A stretch of DNA of 64,000 nucleotides from Schistosoma mansoni (taxonomy: Eukaryota; Platyhelminthes; Trematoda; Strigeidida; Schistosomatidae): the NCBI RefSeq assembly GCF_000237925.1, contig NW_017386071.1, positions 248,001-312,000 of the forward strand. The letters are read 5' to 3'. Positions 11,855 to 23,500 of this stretch are shown here, piece by piece (position 1 is the stretch's first letter; every line of letters begins with the position of its first letter). Position numbers and translations under genes: made by a program. A model generated the notes under the pieces. The model was not told the origin of the DNA. It worked only from the letters and a program-made list of their open reading frames with translations, and ran no database searches.

Positions 11855-14734
11855 CAGGCGGCAAACGGAAAGCCGATCGCTACTTACGGTAAAAGGTACG
11901 TCTACCTTAACGTGGGTTTACGCAAACCCATACACTGGATTTTCGTTGTTGCAGACGTCTCTATGCCAATCATTGGTATAGACCTGTTACAACACCACAA
12001 TCTACTCATCGACACACGCGCACGAAGGTTAATAGACGGAAACACTAAGTTATCCGTTTGCGTAACTCCTTGTTCTGGTTGCAGGTTATCCCCAGTCACG
12101 ATTAAGCACACCATAGACCCCTTGTACCAAGCAGTACTCGACAAATACCCCGGGATATGCCAATCGCAATCGAAATTACCTTGTGTAACCAGCAATGTTA
12201 CACATCACATCTCGACTACAGGACCACCTGTATTTTCGAAAGCCCGAAGACTCGCTCCCGAGAAGCTTAGGTTAGCTAAAAACGAATTCGACCACATGAT
12301 GGACCTAGGGATAATTCGACCATCGAATAGTCCATGGGCATCCCCATTGCACATGGTCCCTAAAAAGGACAGCAATGATTGGCGGCCAACTGGTGATTAT
12401 CGGCGTCTGAATGCTAAAACCATTCCCGATCGTTACCCGCTGCCTCATATTCACGATTTGACAGCTACCTTGAAAGGTACAACTGTCTTTTCGAAAATCG
12501 ACTTGGTTAAAGCTTATAACCAAATCCCGATGGCACCTGACGACATTCCTAAAGCCGCCATTATCACTCCCTTCGGTCTTTACGAATTTCTACGAATGCC
12601 TTTTGGTTTAAGAAATGCGGCTCAAACCTTCCAAAGGTTTATAGACGACGTCTTCCGAGGTCTCAACTTCGTACATGCGTATGTTGATGACTGTCTAATA
12701 GCAAGTCCGGACAGAGAATCACATCTCAAGCATCTGGACATTGTTTTCGATCGACTCCAAAGGCATGGCATTACTGTCAACATTCAGAAATGCCAAATCG
12801 CAACTAACTCCTTAGACTTCTTAGGACACACTATTGATGCCCAAGGCATCCGACCCCTTAGGAGCAAAGTGGCGGCCATTCTGGATTACCCAGAACCGAT
12901 CACGATCAAGCACTTACGAACTTTTAACGGACTTGTAAGTTTCTATAGACGGTTCATACCTAAATGCGCGTCCCTTATGAAACCGTTAACCGATCAGCTT
13001 CGTGGAAATGCGAAATCAATTAGTTTAGACGACATAGCCCGTAAAGCATTCTCCACAGTTGAGGAACACATCGCTAAAGCAACCCTGCTTGCTCATCAGG
13101 ACACTCAAGCGCCCATTAGTATCGCAGTAGACGCATCCGACTCAGCAATCGGAGCAGTCTTACAACAATGGGTTAACAACTCATGGCAACCTCTAGAATT
13201 TTTCTCGAGACGGTTGTTAGACACGGAATCTAGGTACAGTACGTTCGGTAGAGAACTCCTAGCTATGTATTGTGCTGTACGGCATTTTCAACATTCCATC
13301 GAAGGAAGAGAATTCACGCTTTTCACCGATCACAAACCTCTTACCTTCTCTTTAAGTTCGTCCTCAGACAAGTACTCACCGCGAGAGTCTCGACAACTCG
13401 ACTACATTTCGCAGTTTACTTCAGACATACAACATATTTCTGGAGCAAACAATGTAGTCGCAGACGCCTTGTCTCGAATTAGCTCCTTGAACAGTTTCCA
13501 AGGTATCGACCTTCTTAAACTCGCTCAGCTTCAAAAAGAAGACATTGATCTTCAGCATGAGTTATCCTCGACAACTCTTAAACTAAGTATTAGGCAGATG
13601 GGAACAGGTAAGGAAACCTTACTCTGTGACACATCTACAGGTAGGGATCGTCCAATTGTACCAAAACATTATCGCCGCAACGTCTTCAATACGTTGCACA
13701 ATCTTTCTCATCCAGGTGCTCGTGCAACAATCGAACTTATAGCCGAACGCTTTTGTTGGCCTGGCATGAATAAAGACGTGAGGGAGTGGGCACGCTCCTG
13801 TGAAAGCTGTCAGAAATCTAAGGTCATAAGACATAACAAATGTCCCTTAGGCTCTTTCAAAACCCCTGACGCTCGTTTCGACCACGTCCATATAGATTTA
13901 GTAGGACCCTTACCCGACTCGAACGGATACTCATATCTCCTAACATGCGTAGACCGTTTCACTCGATGGCCAGAAGCAGTACCGATTAAGGACATTACTG
14001 CTGAAACCGTGGCCCGTGCTTTCGTCGAACGATGGGTAGCAAATTTCGGCTGCCCTTACACAATCACTACAGACCGCGGACGCCAATTCGAATCTGGACT
14101 TTTCCGTTGTCTGACCTCACTATTAGGAATCACGCGCTTCCGAACGACCGCCTACCACCCACAAGCAAACGGGTTGGTAGAACGTTTTCATCGACAACTA
14201 AAAGCTTCATTATCAGCTTCAAACGTTTCACAGTGGACAGACGCTCTTCCACTCGTCTTGCTAGGTATCCGCAATGCAGTGAAAGCTGACATTGGATACA
14301 CGGCGTCTCAACTCGTTTACGGAACGACACTCCGACTCCCAGGAGAATTCGTGGATCCTTCAGTTTCTTCATTGAATATGGATCTAAACTCTTACACGAG
14401 TAGGCTTTCAAACGCTATGCGTTCAGTTAAACCTGCTCACACTCGACCTCAATCAACTGACGTTTTCGTTCAACCCGAATTACGACATAGTGCACACGTC
14501 TTCATTCGTCGAGACTCACATCGACGACCCCTCGAATCAGCATACGAAGGACCCTTCAAAGTTCTTCAACGCGAACCTAAGTACTATGTAGTCGATAAGA
14601 ACGGTACGAACGATAGCATCAGTATCGATCGACTCAAAGCTGCGTACCTAGAAGGAAACCCTATTTACGTCGATTTTCCTTCGGTACAAGCAAACGACAC
14701 AGCTACTACACTCGTAGTACCCTACACGACAACC
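11855..14734 (+). CDS. pol: Gypsy-type pol polyprotein (protease-RT-RNase H-integrase), both ends in gaps
   Basis: One frame stays open for 960 codons from gap to gap. The retropepsin C-terminal part comes first ([16 protein letters not shown], then [15 protein letters not shown], about 11861-12010), then reverse transcriptase with [14 protein letters not shown] and the catalytic box YVDD at 12680-12691. RNase H follows ([16 protein letters not shown] at about 13120 and TDHKPL at about 13326). Integrase has an HHCC zinc finger (about 13705-13815) and a DDE core (HIDLVGPLP at about 13888, [10 protein letters not shown] at about 14066, [10 protein letters not shown] at about 14170). A GPF module follows near 14548 (YEGPFKVLQ) and SIDRLKAAY near 14628. 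The first catalytic protease Asp and any gag lie in the gap. No methionine start is visible, as expected for a polyprotein. The enzymes copy the element's RNA and integrate the DNA. The exact clade is not determined. Confidence 0.93.
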
Positions 14735-15157
14735 NNNNNNNNNNNNNNNNNNNNNNNNNNNNNNNNNNNNNNNNNNNNNNNNNNNNNNNNNNNNNNNNNN
14801 NNNNNNNNNNNNNNNNNNNNNNNNNNNNNNNNNNNNNNNNNNNNNNNNNNNNNNNNNNNNNNNNNNNNNNNNNNNNNNNNNNNNNNNNNNNNNNNNNNNN
14901 NNNNNNNNNNNNNNNNNNNNNNNNNNNNNNNNNNNNNNNNNNNNNNNNNNNNNNNNNNNNNNNNNNNNNNNNNNNNNNNNNNNNNNNNNNNNNNNNNNNN
15001 NNNNNNNNNNNNNNNNNNNNNNNNNNNNNNNNNNNNNNNNNNNNNNNNNNNNNNNNNNNNNNNNNNNNNNNNNNNNNNNNNNNNNNNNNNNNNNNNNNNN
15101 NNNNNNNNNNNNNNNNNNNNNNNNNNNNNNNNNNNNNNNNNNNNNNNNNNNNNNNNN
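14735..15157. other. Assembly gap (423 N)
   Basis: The N run covers the end of pol and the junction with the 3' LTR. Confidence 0.99.
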
Positions 15158-15310
15158 TGATGAATAATATCACTTCCGTTCATTACGGATTTTGCTCTTG
15201 TATGTTCATTCGAACTTTTGGCTACGATGTGGGGACTTTGCTCACTTTATTCTCACATTTGTTTGAAAGAAGGTAGTTCAACAAACGCTATCAGAGAACT
15301 ATTTCCTTTT
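15158..15310 (+). repeat. LTR copy, 3' side
   Basis: This is identical to 11502-11654 over 153 bp and continues at 15311 into sequence that the left copy cannot be compared with. The LTR may end nearby (for example ...CTCACA at 15319), but no target-site duplication could be found. Confidence 0.8.
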
Positions 15311-17542
15311 TAACTCACAGTAGCTGTATACATCGCGAAAGAAGCAGTATTGTTGTTTACAGTTAAAACCAAAGACTTAGCATTTGTACGTAACTTTCGT
15401 GCCGGCTGGGTTCACTGTCGCTGTGATAGTGCAGTGCCTAGGCAATACTATGGGTTTATGTTAAGTCACCCCCTCCATACAGTTATGGCATGTATACCCA
15501 TGGTGTAGAAAAAATACACTAAGGGAAGTAATAAAAGGGCAGCATAATACCTCGCTGAAAGCAATCACACCAATCTCCACTAGTATATCCGAATCGTCAC
15601 ATACGGGCTCAAATGAACATGGGACTATGGAAGCAACAACCCGAACACATACTCTAATGAAATAGTAGGTTGTTGCTAATACTCTAGAATCCGACAACCG
15701 TGAAGAACAATGGGTGAGGGCTGGCGAAGGAAATTCCAGTAGCATATGTTTCACAACTCTAAAAATGGAGAACAAAGACGTCAGTCAAAACTGTGTGATT
15801 TGACTTAATGCTCCGTTGTCTGAGAGTAGCTTACAAAAACGTTGAACAGCCCTAGATGAATAACAGTGGAACAAATACTGTATAAGTTTGGAGAAGATTA
15901 TCATTCCGGTCAAGCTATACTGGTAAAACTAGAATATCCGTTGCATCATCAAAGGTAACCCCCTTAATAATGGTAACTTTAGATCCGGCACAAGCTACAG
16001 AGGAAATTTACTGACCTCCCAGAGACTTTCAGTCAGGTAATCCTTTAATGTTTGAGTTGTACACGAAAAACCGTGGCCCGTGAGAGGTGCTGCTAGACAA
16101 CCACAAAACACCCAAGAGACAACTGGCATGGTGGTTCACACAGTGCCTGAGCTAGTAGGTCGTAGTCGAGACGAAACATGAACACGATTTCCAATAGTGG
16201 CGTTTACTGTATTGAACAAAAGCACAGGTGGGGACAGCTAATTATTATTTACTACAAAATTACAGGACATCTTCGTAAAATATGAAAACTATACATTAAA
16301 TACTTCATTTGCAAGTCTTCCGTCATTTGTACTTCTGATTCTGTATGATTCTTCCAATTCGCAATTCCTTTATATTTCTCTTTCTGTTTTCTTCAAATCA
16401 AACTTTTTGGCCTTCTGCTTCCATGCATTCCACTTCTGACTAGGGTTGCATACTACTCATGACGAAAGACATACAAAGCATCTATGAACTGCAGAAACTA
16501 AGGCCTGGTATGGCATGGAAAATGACCTCGCCAACTACGTCTGTAAGGTAACGTCAAAAAAGCTCAATAAAACACGTCTTGGTGTCCATCGACTATAATC
16601 AACAACTCACGGTACAGAACACATGAACCACATTCCCCCTGATGGGACAGATTATACTCGTAAAAATCCTAGAGGTGATTTCTCACGAAACTGCCCAACA
16701 CATCATTAAAATCAATCGGTTTAAAAGTCAGAGGACAAATGCTGCGATAGAGGAGCACTATGCAATGAGACAAACTGTCAAGTGCCTCTATAGCTACGTA
16801 AGATGACTAGGGGGGTAACTAATAATCAAGAAGATTGTAAACCAAAGAGCGAAAACACTCGGGTACACTGCCACTCTTTCTTTTTGAGACTTTTCTCATT
16901 TGTAATCCTATCTTAATCGAAGTGACGAGGGCCCCCTCAGTGGTTGGCTTTAAGACGTGTCTTGACAAACACGGACTCATATATGGATTACCATCTCCAC
17001 CTTGGACTAGCATTTTCTCATGTGTGTCACAAGATTAACCACAGTCATCGTTACGACATATCAATAACTGCCCAATACTTCTCTTATTACCATATCGGCT
17101 CCCCCCTCATTCTTTCAATTTCGTCTAATTACAAGTTGTCAATTAGTTTATTATTCTTCAAACGATAGTCTTCTTTGAGACTTAGAACTAACAATTTATT
17201 ATCTCCATATTACAATCAACCAACTTCCTGACTGGTATCGTGATAGCTGCTGGTATCACGAAACTCTACAGCCTAGAGATAAACGCACCCACTCTAATTA
17301 CAATATATACACATTTAAAAATAAATGCCAAACTGACTAGAATTAGTGCAGTTGAGTAGCTAGACTACAGCCAATTGAAGATTGACGAATACTAGGAACC
17401 ATACTGAAACAACAAGAAATTAATCGGTTTATATTAGCTCGGGACAGATTATTGGATAGTAATTTTGTTTAAGCTACTCAAAGTATATTTTTGAGGTCAT
17501 GAATTTAATCAAAACATCACTTTAGTTTTCGAAAATAAAACA
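15311..17542. other. Intergenic region before the SLC6-like gene
   Basis: No exon, RNA gene or clear repeat family was recognised. The presumed promoter of the gene starting at 17543 lies here, but no core element could be supported. The ORF at 15461-15775 (minus) has no family resemblance. Confidence 0.4.
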
Positions 17543-20500
17543 ATGAATCGTAACTCTATAGATTATAGTACCTCTGTGGAACCAAAGTCTCAGTGGAGTT
17601 TGATGCAGGCTTCATTGTTATCCTCATGCTTTGTGTCGATGACTATGTTTTCGAAGTATCCTCTTGACCAATACCTTGGTTCCGGTTGGTCATGCCTATG
17701 CTTTATTATGTTTCATACGATCTATAGTTGTCCGATAACTTACCTGCAATTCAGGCTTTTTAGCCGCTCCCGCGAGGGAATATTAGTACTTTTTGAAAGA
17801 TATGTCCCTATATTTAATAGTAAGTTTCCCTAACAACTTTTTAACAGCTATCAGTCTTTTCAGTCATCGCTGTCTTAGCTAACTTCATTAAATTTATCAT
17901 CGGGGCTTACTTTCTTGCTATATCCTTTGGATATCTGTTTTTTACGTTTTATGATTGTGATGGCAGAAACTGCGTCGGTGGAACATATGTATGGGGATCG
18001 TGCTCGGATTCCTGGAGTGAAGGGGATTGCAAGGAGTAAGAATTAATTTACGCTTGGATAAATGTATTTAGCAACTACAGAATAGTACATGCAGGCCCAG
18101 TCCCAGAGGAAAAGTTTATACTGTAAGTACTTTGGTTTTATCATGTGGAGAATTTCAGTAGGTTTTAGACTGTAAGAAAGATAATGACCAGCCTAGTTAT
18201 GTTATTACTCATCTTTTTATGGTCATCAGCTTAACAATATGATATAAGGCAACGATGGGTACTAATAAGACTTTGCTGTGCTAAGAATTTGCAATGCGAA
18301 AATGACTTTAAAAACATACATCAACAAGAAGACCCGAAAGTTTGAAGCCAGTCAAACAACATGTGTATGTAAGTATGAGAAGAACAAAGTCAGTGATTAA
18401 AAGATTGAGTTGTGAAAAATTTCAACCACTTATTTGATACGGATATAAAAGATGCAGGTGTATATAGCTATAAATAAGTCCAAACACGTCATAACACTCT
18501 TTTAAAGGGAGTAAAGTGTGGTGAAGTAGTTTGTCGTTTTACACTGTGGTATAACTGATATATTGTCAGAATTTTTATTCGTTTTTCCTTCTAATAATGA
18601 TATTCATTTCATCGTACAAACAAAGGAATATTTTTTGTTTCTTGAAAAGCTTTTACAGACTGGTAGTTTATTGAAATCTTCATCCTAAATGTAAAGGATT
18701 GTTGTTAGAAATTAGGCACTAAAAGCTTGTCCACTAGGTACCTGAAAGAAAGAGATGAATTGAAAAAATATTTCTTACCCTTTTGTTTTTCTATATATTT
18801 CTAAGTGGTAGTTTTCACTTTATCGGAGTAATATCAATTAATATTAGTGAGTTACAGGAGCTACCTAGAAAACGTCTCTTTGATATTGTAGCCGTATATA
18901 AACCCCCAAAATTAATAGTTCTGTAAATGTTTGACATTGGATGCTGACCACATTAGTTTTAGTGGAATCACATAGCTGAAGGCGCTCGGTCATGCATCCG
19001 CACCAGATCACGAGTGGAAACGCTGTGCTCAACATCCCCTGTAATTGCTAGCCAGATTAGACCAGTCGATTCACAATATAATGATAACTTATCAAATATA
19101 TCTTCGAACCTCTTCGCTTCTGTCTTTTGATTTCACGTGGTGGGCACGATTTATAATATAAGGTGTTACTGGTTAAAGCACTGTCAACCTCTGAATACTT
19201 GTGTAATCCTTCAATATAATAAATACATCTTTGATATCATTAGTTTGGAGGAAACCAGTTGTTCTTTGGGGTGAATGTGATAATTGAAAGTATTTGAATT
19301 ATTGTACGAACTTTGAACTCCCAAAATAGTGAAATTTGCGGCAAATAGAACTAGATGAGCACAAATGAACATATTGTATTTAGAATTCGAAATCATGAAG
19401 TCATCACGTACAAGAGAATCATTAGTTCAAACAAACACCATATCCTCCAGAGCCTTAATTGGAATCCAAGTTTCTGTAATCAGTTGGACATCTCCTTGGG
19501 TCCATTGTATGTCTGTTAGACTGTGTATTAAATACAAACTGCATGATCTAGAATATGCCCACTAGTATTAGAATTAAAAACTGAAATCTGAACGGACTCA
19601 CCTGGATCCTGGAATTGTACACAATCATCATGTCAGTTGTGTACTAAAACCACTGATATCTAGAATTTGTCTCACAGATATTCCAACGCTGTCCTTCCCC
19701 ATGAAATAACGTTGAGTCCTTACGTCGCAATGTTATGACCAGTTTGAATTTCCCAATTCGCATTATCTTATCATATCTCACACTTTAATTATCATATTCT
19801 AGCATTTGGGGATACACATGGAGATAAAATTTGGGGTATTCCATTATGTGACTTTGATTGTCATAAAAATATGAACAGTAGCATTACAGACTGCCTGAAT
19901 GTGTTCAATTTTATCATATTAAGACAATTAACATTGCAAAATACACGTGAAATACTTGAATGAATTTTGCCACAGAACAAACATTTACCAAACGTGTGCT
20001 CATCATTTTGGCGTGCTTTAGAGCTCTTCAATGAATTCTCTGCGTAATCTTGAGTACTCATCTGATTGGGATGACGTAGTGATGTAGTGAAATAGTCTTT
20101 TCTGGAAATGTCAAAGCTTTTAGTAAACTGTATGCTTCTTTTCCAATGAATGTAAGGAAGTGAGCCACAATGTTATCATCCTCAACATCTTCCTTGGTCA
20201 CAGCCAAGATTTCGAACCTTTCCATATAATCCTCTGAGGTATCGAAATTTGAATGTATGTCCAACTGTTCCAATACAGGCTCCATCGCGACGTCAATGTG
20301 ATGATTAGAAGTATTTGAATTATTATATAAACTAGGAATCCCAGAAATAACGTAATTTAAACCAAGAAAAACTAGATGAGTATTGATGAATGTATTGTAT
20401 TTGAAGTTCGAAATCGGGAGGACATCAAGTACAAAAGAATCATTAGTTCATACAAACATCACATGAAGGCAACCGATGTGGCTGTCGTTTTCTAATATTT

Positions 20501-23500
20501 TAGTAAGGTCTTTGGCTTCCAAATATTTACCCAGAGTTCAAAAGCATTCTCGTAAGAATTTGCTCCTGTTCAACAGCTAGATTATGACTTTTTGAGTGCT
20601 GGAAAAAAATCTAAGGGGGATGCAAAATCAAATGCAAATTTACCAAAATCTCATTCCACTCCTCAATATATCCCTAACTTTTCGTTTGATTGTGCTAATT
20701 AGTGAACGTTACAGGTTTTATTATAGAGTCTCACATAAAAATGTAGTTTCCAACTAAATAAGCAAATACGTAGTCTTTATGTTTTTTAAAATGAAACCTG
20801 TAATTACTGTTTAGTGAAATTTAAATGGAAGATATGTGCCTTACAATGTACCAGACTAATATGGTTTTTCTCGAATCCTTCAAGCACCACCGTCGGGAAT
20901 TATAACGATATGTATAATTCTGAGTATCTCATGAATTATGAAACAAGAGTTTTTGAATGTCTCATAACAAACTCCCTACAAACTGTAGTAGCTTCCAGAT
21001 ACCTTCTCTCACAATACATATTTTACGTAATAACGGTACTAAAACTCACTAATATTACTTAAGAGCGTGTAGGAATAATGATTCTGTGCAGTCGAATAAT
21101 CTAATTTGTAATTACCAAAGTCACAAAAACGACGTTGATTCTATTCATAATATCGTTTAAATAGTTGATTTGGGTTTAATGTGTCGCTATTTTCAATCAA
21201 ACCAGTGTTCATACCTTTATTAATAACTTAGTTTGCAAGTTGATAAATTTTAACCTTAAGTATGACAGACATTTTAGTAGATGTTTATGAGAAGAACCCA
21301 AAGGGACAATATCACCATATGTCAGTCGTTTGTTTTTTTTAGTCAGTTTTAAATCGACTCACCATACGTTTTTATAATATTGTAAAATGTAAGATACCTG
21401 CGAAGGTTGTGAACTTGCATAAAACGTTCAGTGATTAAGTTATATTTTATGGAACAGTTTACTTTTGTGTCGCTTAAGATATAATGTTGTAAAATGGTCA
21501 AATAGGTATACAAAGTCTATGATCAAATAAAATATCAATAGTCTGGTTAGTTGCCAGGAGAAATATGTATTAAATCGTCTCTCTCTCTAAATCAGTTTAA
21601 AGTCACAATGAGTACATAGTTTCCCGAAGTAGCCGAGAATTTACCGTAGTATTTCGTTAAATTTTCGAAACTGAAAACTTATAATAATGCCAGTATTTCT
21701 ATTTATCAATTGGTATGGTTTCTCAAGTGTTCTTTCTAATTTTGAACTCAGATGTAACCGAATGGGTTTGAGATGATTACAGTCATGTTGACAAAAAACA
21801 AAATAGAATTCTAATTGCAGTATTTTACATAACGGGGCGTCTCAATGAGGATTAAAAGTCTGGAAATAATGAACAAGTATCTGATCGTAATGTGAAATTA
21901 TTTGTAAGTACAGGCTTGCGATCCCACTGGAAGTCGAACTCAGGACCTTTAGGTTTCGCAGTGAGTGCCTAACATTTAGACGGCTGAGTCGAAATCCAAC
22001 TAGTATAATTAATGTGGTGTTTTTAAATGACTTTTAACATCATAATTACCAATAAAACGAGTTAGTTACTTTCTGTATTTTATTCATAAACTTAAAAACA
22101 TGGTTATAAAAGGTAAATAATGTCACCAAACTTTCGTTTGTCAACATAAGAAGTGTAAAATTCCAATCTTTTTCGAAATGTATTTTTCTGTATTGCATAT
22201 TAGTGAATATATTCTACTTACTAATGAAATTATTATGGTATTCACTCAATGTTCTGCAAAATCAAGTCCGATTTATCCAAAGAGCTAATCAAAATAGTAC
22301 CTCAATAACTTTTTTCATTCATCAATTTTTACTGAATATCAATGAGATTGAGGTCAAGCATACAAATCAAAGTTGTGGACTAAAATCTGTTTTAATGATA
22401 AAGTTTGTAAAAATAATCCTTTTATTAACTTAATAGTAGTTTTAGATTAATCGATGAACTTACTTACATCCAATTTTGGTTTTACTTTTTTACGTTAGTA
22501 ATTTCATACTCATGAGAAGCGATAGTATTCTATCTGGATGGGAAATTACTTCCTGGTTTACGATTCGTGGTCTAATTTTAATTCCTTATTTAGGAGCATT
22601 TATTTCTATTTTTCTTATGACTATTGGCGGTCCAAGGGTGTTCGGTATGGTGAGCTAGAAATTTTTTGTTGAATCTTTTAAATTGATCTAATTTTATTTC
22701 TACTATGTAATCATTAATAATTGTAAGGGATTGTATTCTTTTTTTTGCTGTTGATGTCCAAGAATTATTTGGTCGGCCTAGATTATTAAAATAATCGGCA
22801 AAACAGACATATTGGTGAAATGATAATATATCAAATTAATTGATGGGTATCATGATATCCAGTTTTAATTGCCCTGATACTTAAAGCCACGATTACTGAA
22901 TTAAGGACTTAGTGTAATGCAGGTACTTTCAACCAATTAATATAAAGAAGGATGAAATGTGAGTCCCGGACTTCACTATTAGTCATCATTCAAAAGAGAT
23001 ATAAAATTTGAATTTCTTCGTCGCACAGTTTGAACTGAATAGAAATATTTACAACATTATCTTACAGAGAAATTCGGGGTTTCATATGAATCGGTAGTCA
23101 TTTAGCACTTGGAATACTGTAAACGTTAAGAGTCTTAAAGCTTTGTGCCGTATATCTAAATTGTGAGGGATCCAGCAAAGTGGTGTAAACCAATAATATT
23201 GAGAATAAAAAAGGGCGACCATCAAACAGGTGCGTGTTAATAAAGGCGAGCATTGAATACACTATACACGAGTTCTCTACAGAGGCTTCACTAACTCATC
23301 GTTTTAAACCTGGATTATGTATGTAAAAGCATCACTTGTAAGCTGTTGTGAATGTCCCATTGAAATATCAATGATGATACTACTTCGATAACTCTAGATT
23401 TCCAGTTGTCCACAATGTTAAAATTCTTTTTCCACGAGTTCCACTATCATGCAGCAGAAATTTCTCGCCCCCCCTTAAATTTGTGATGTATTCAGAGAGC

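Larger units (their letters stand above)
11502..15310 (+). mobile_element. Ty3/gypsy LTR retrotransposon, two internal assembly gaps
   Basis: Identical 153-bp direct repeats at 11502-11654 and 15158-15310 flank an internal region with a long pol frame in the order protease, reverse transcriptase, RNase H, integrase, GPF module. That order is diagnostic of Ty3/gypsy elements. Runs of N at 11655-11854 and 14735-15157 hide the gag region, primer-binding site, end of pol and polypurine tract. The true LTR limits are not visible: the left copy runs into the gap and the right copy emerges from one. The left LTR may begin upstream of 11502, since the sequence before it cannot be compared. The lack of stops suggests recent insertion. 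Confidence 0.85.
19276..20458 (-). mobile_element. Internally deleted LTR retrotransposon remnant (minus strand) in SLC6-like intron 2
   Basis: Two related direct repeats of 162 bp each, 19276-19437 and 20297-20458, read on the minus strand as LTRs beginning TGT(T/A)TG or TGATG and ending ...ATCACA. Immediately inside the right-hand (5') LTR is a gag-like frame starting at 20285. Pol is missing. No target-site duplication was seen (left flank GTGAA, right flank TCACA). A relative of this LTR lies at 61710-62276. Confidence 0.65.

Noticed and set aside
11562-11981. 139-codon frame crossing the 200-N gap
   Set aside because: It exists only because N codons are read as X; the real pol frame in 11855-14734 is a different one.
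17820-17835. Exon 1 of the SLC6-like gene reading through to the TAA at 17831-17833
   Set aside because: That would end the protein after TM2. The donor ATAGTAAGT and the acceptor at 17863 give a 44-bp intron and restore TM3.
17847-17863. Alternative acceptor (aacag at about 17847) for SLC6-like exon 2
   Set aside because: It gives a stop within 11 codons in the required phase; the acceptor at 17863 keeps the frame open.
21910-21995. tRNA gene on the minus strand
   Set aside because: B box present, but no acceptor stem or proper anticodon arm; it matches SINE heads in the window.
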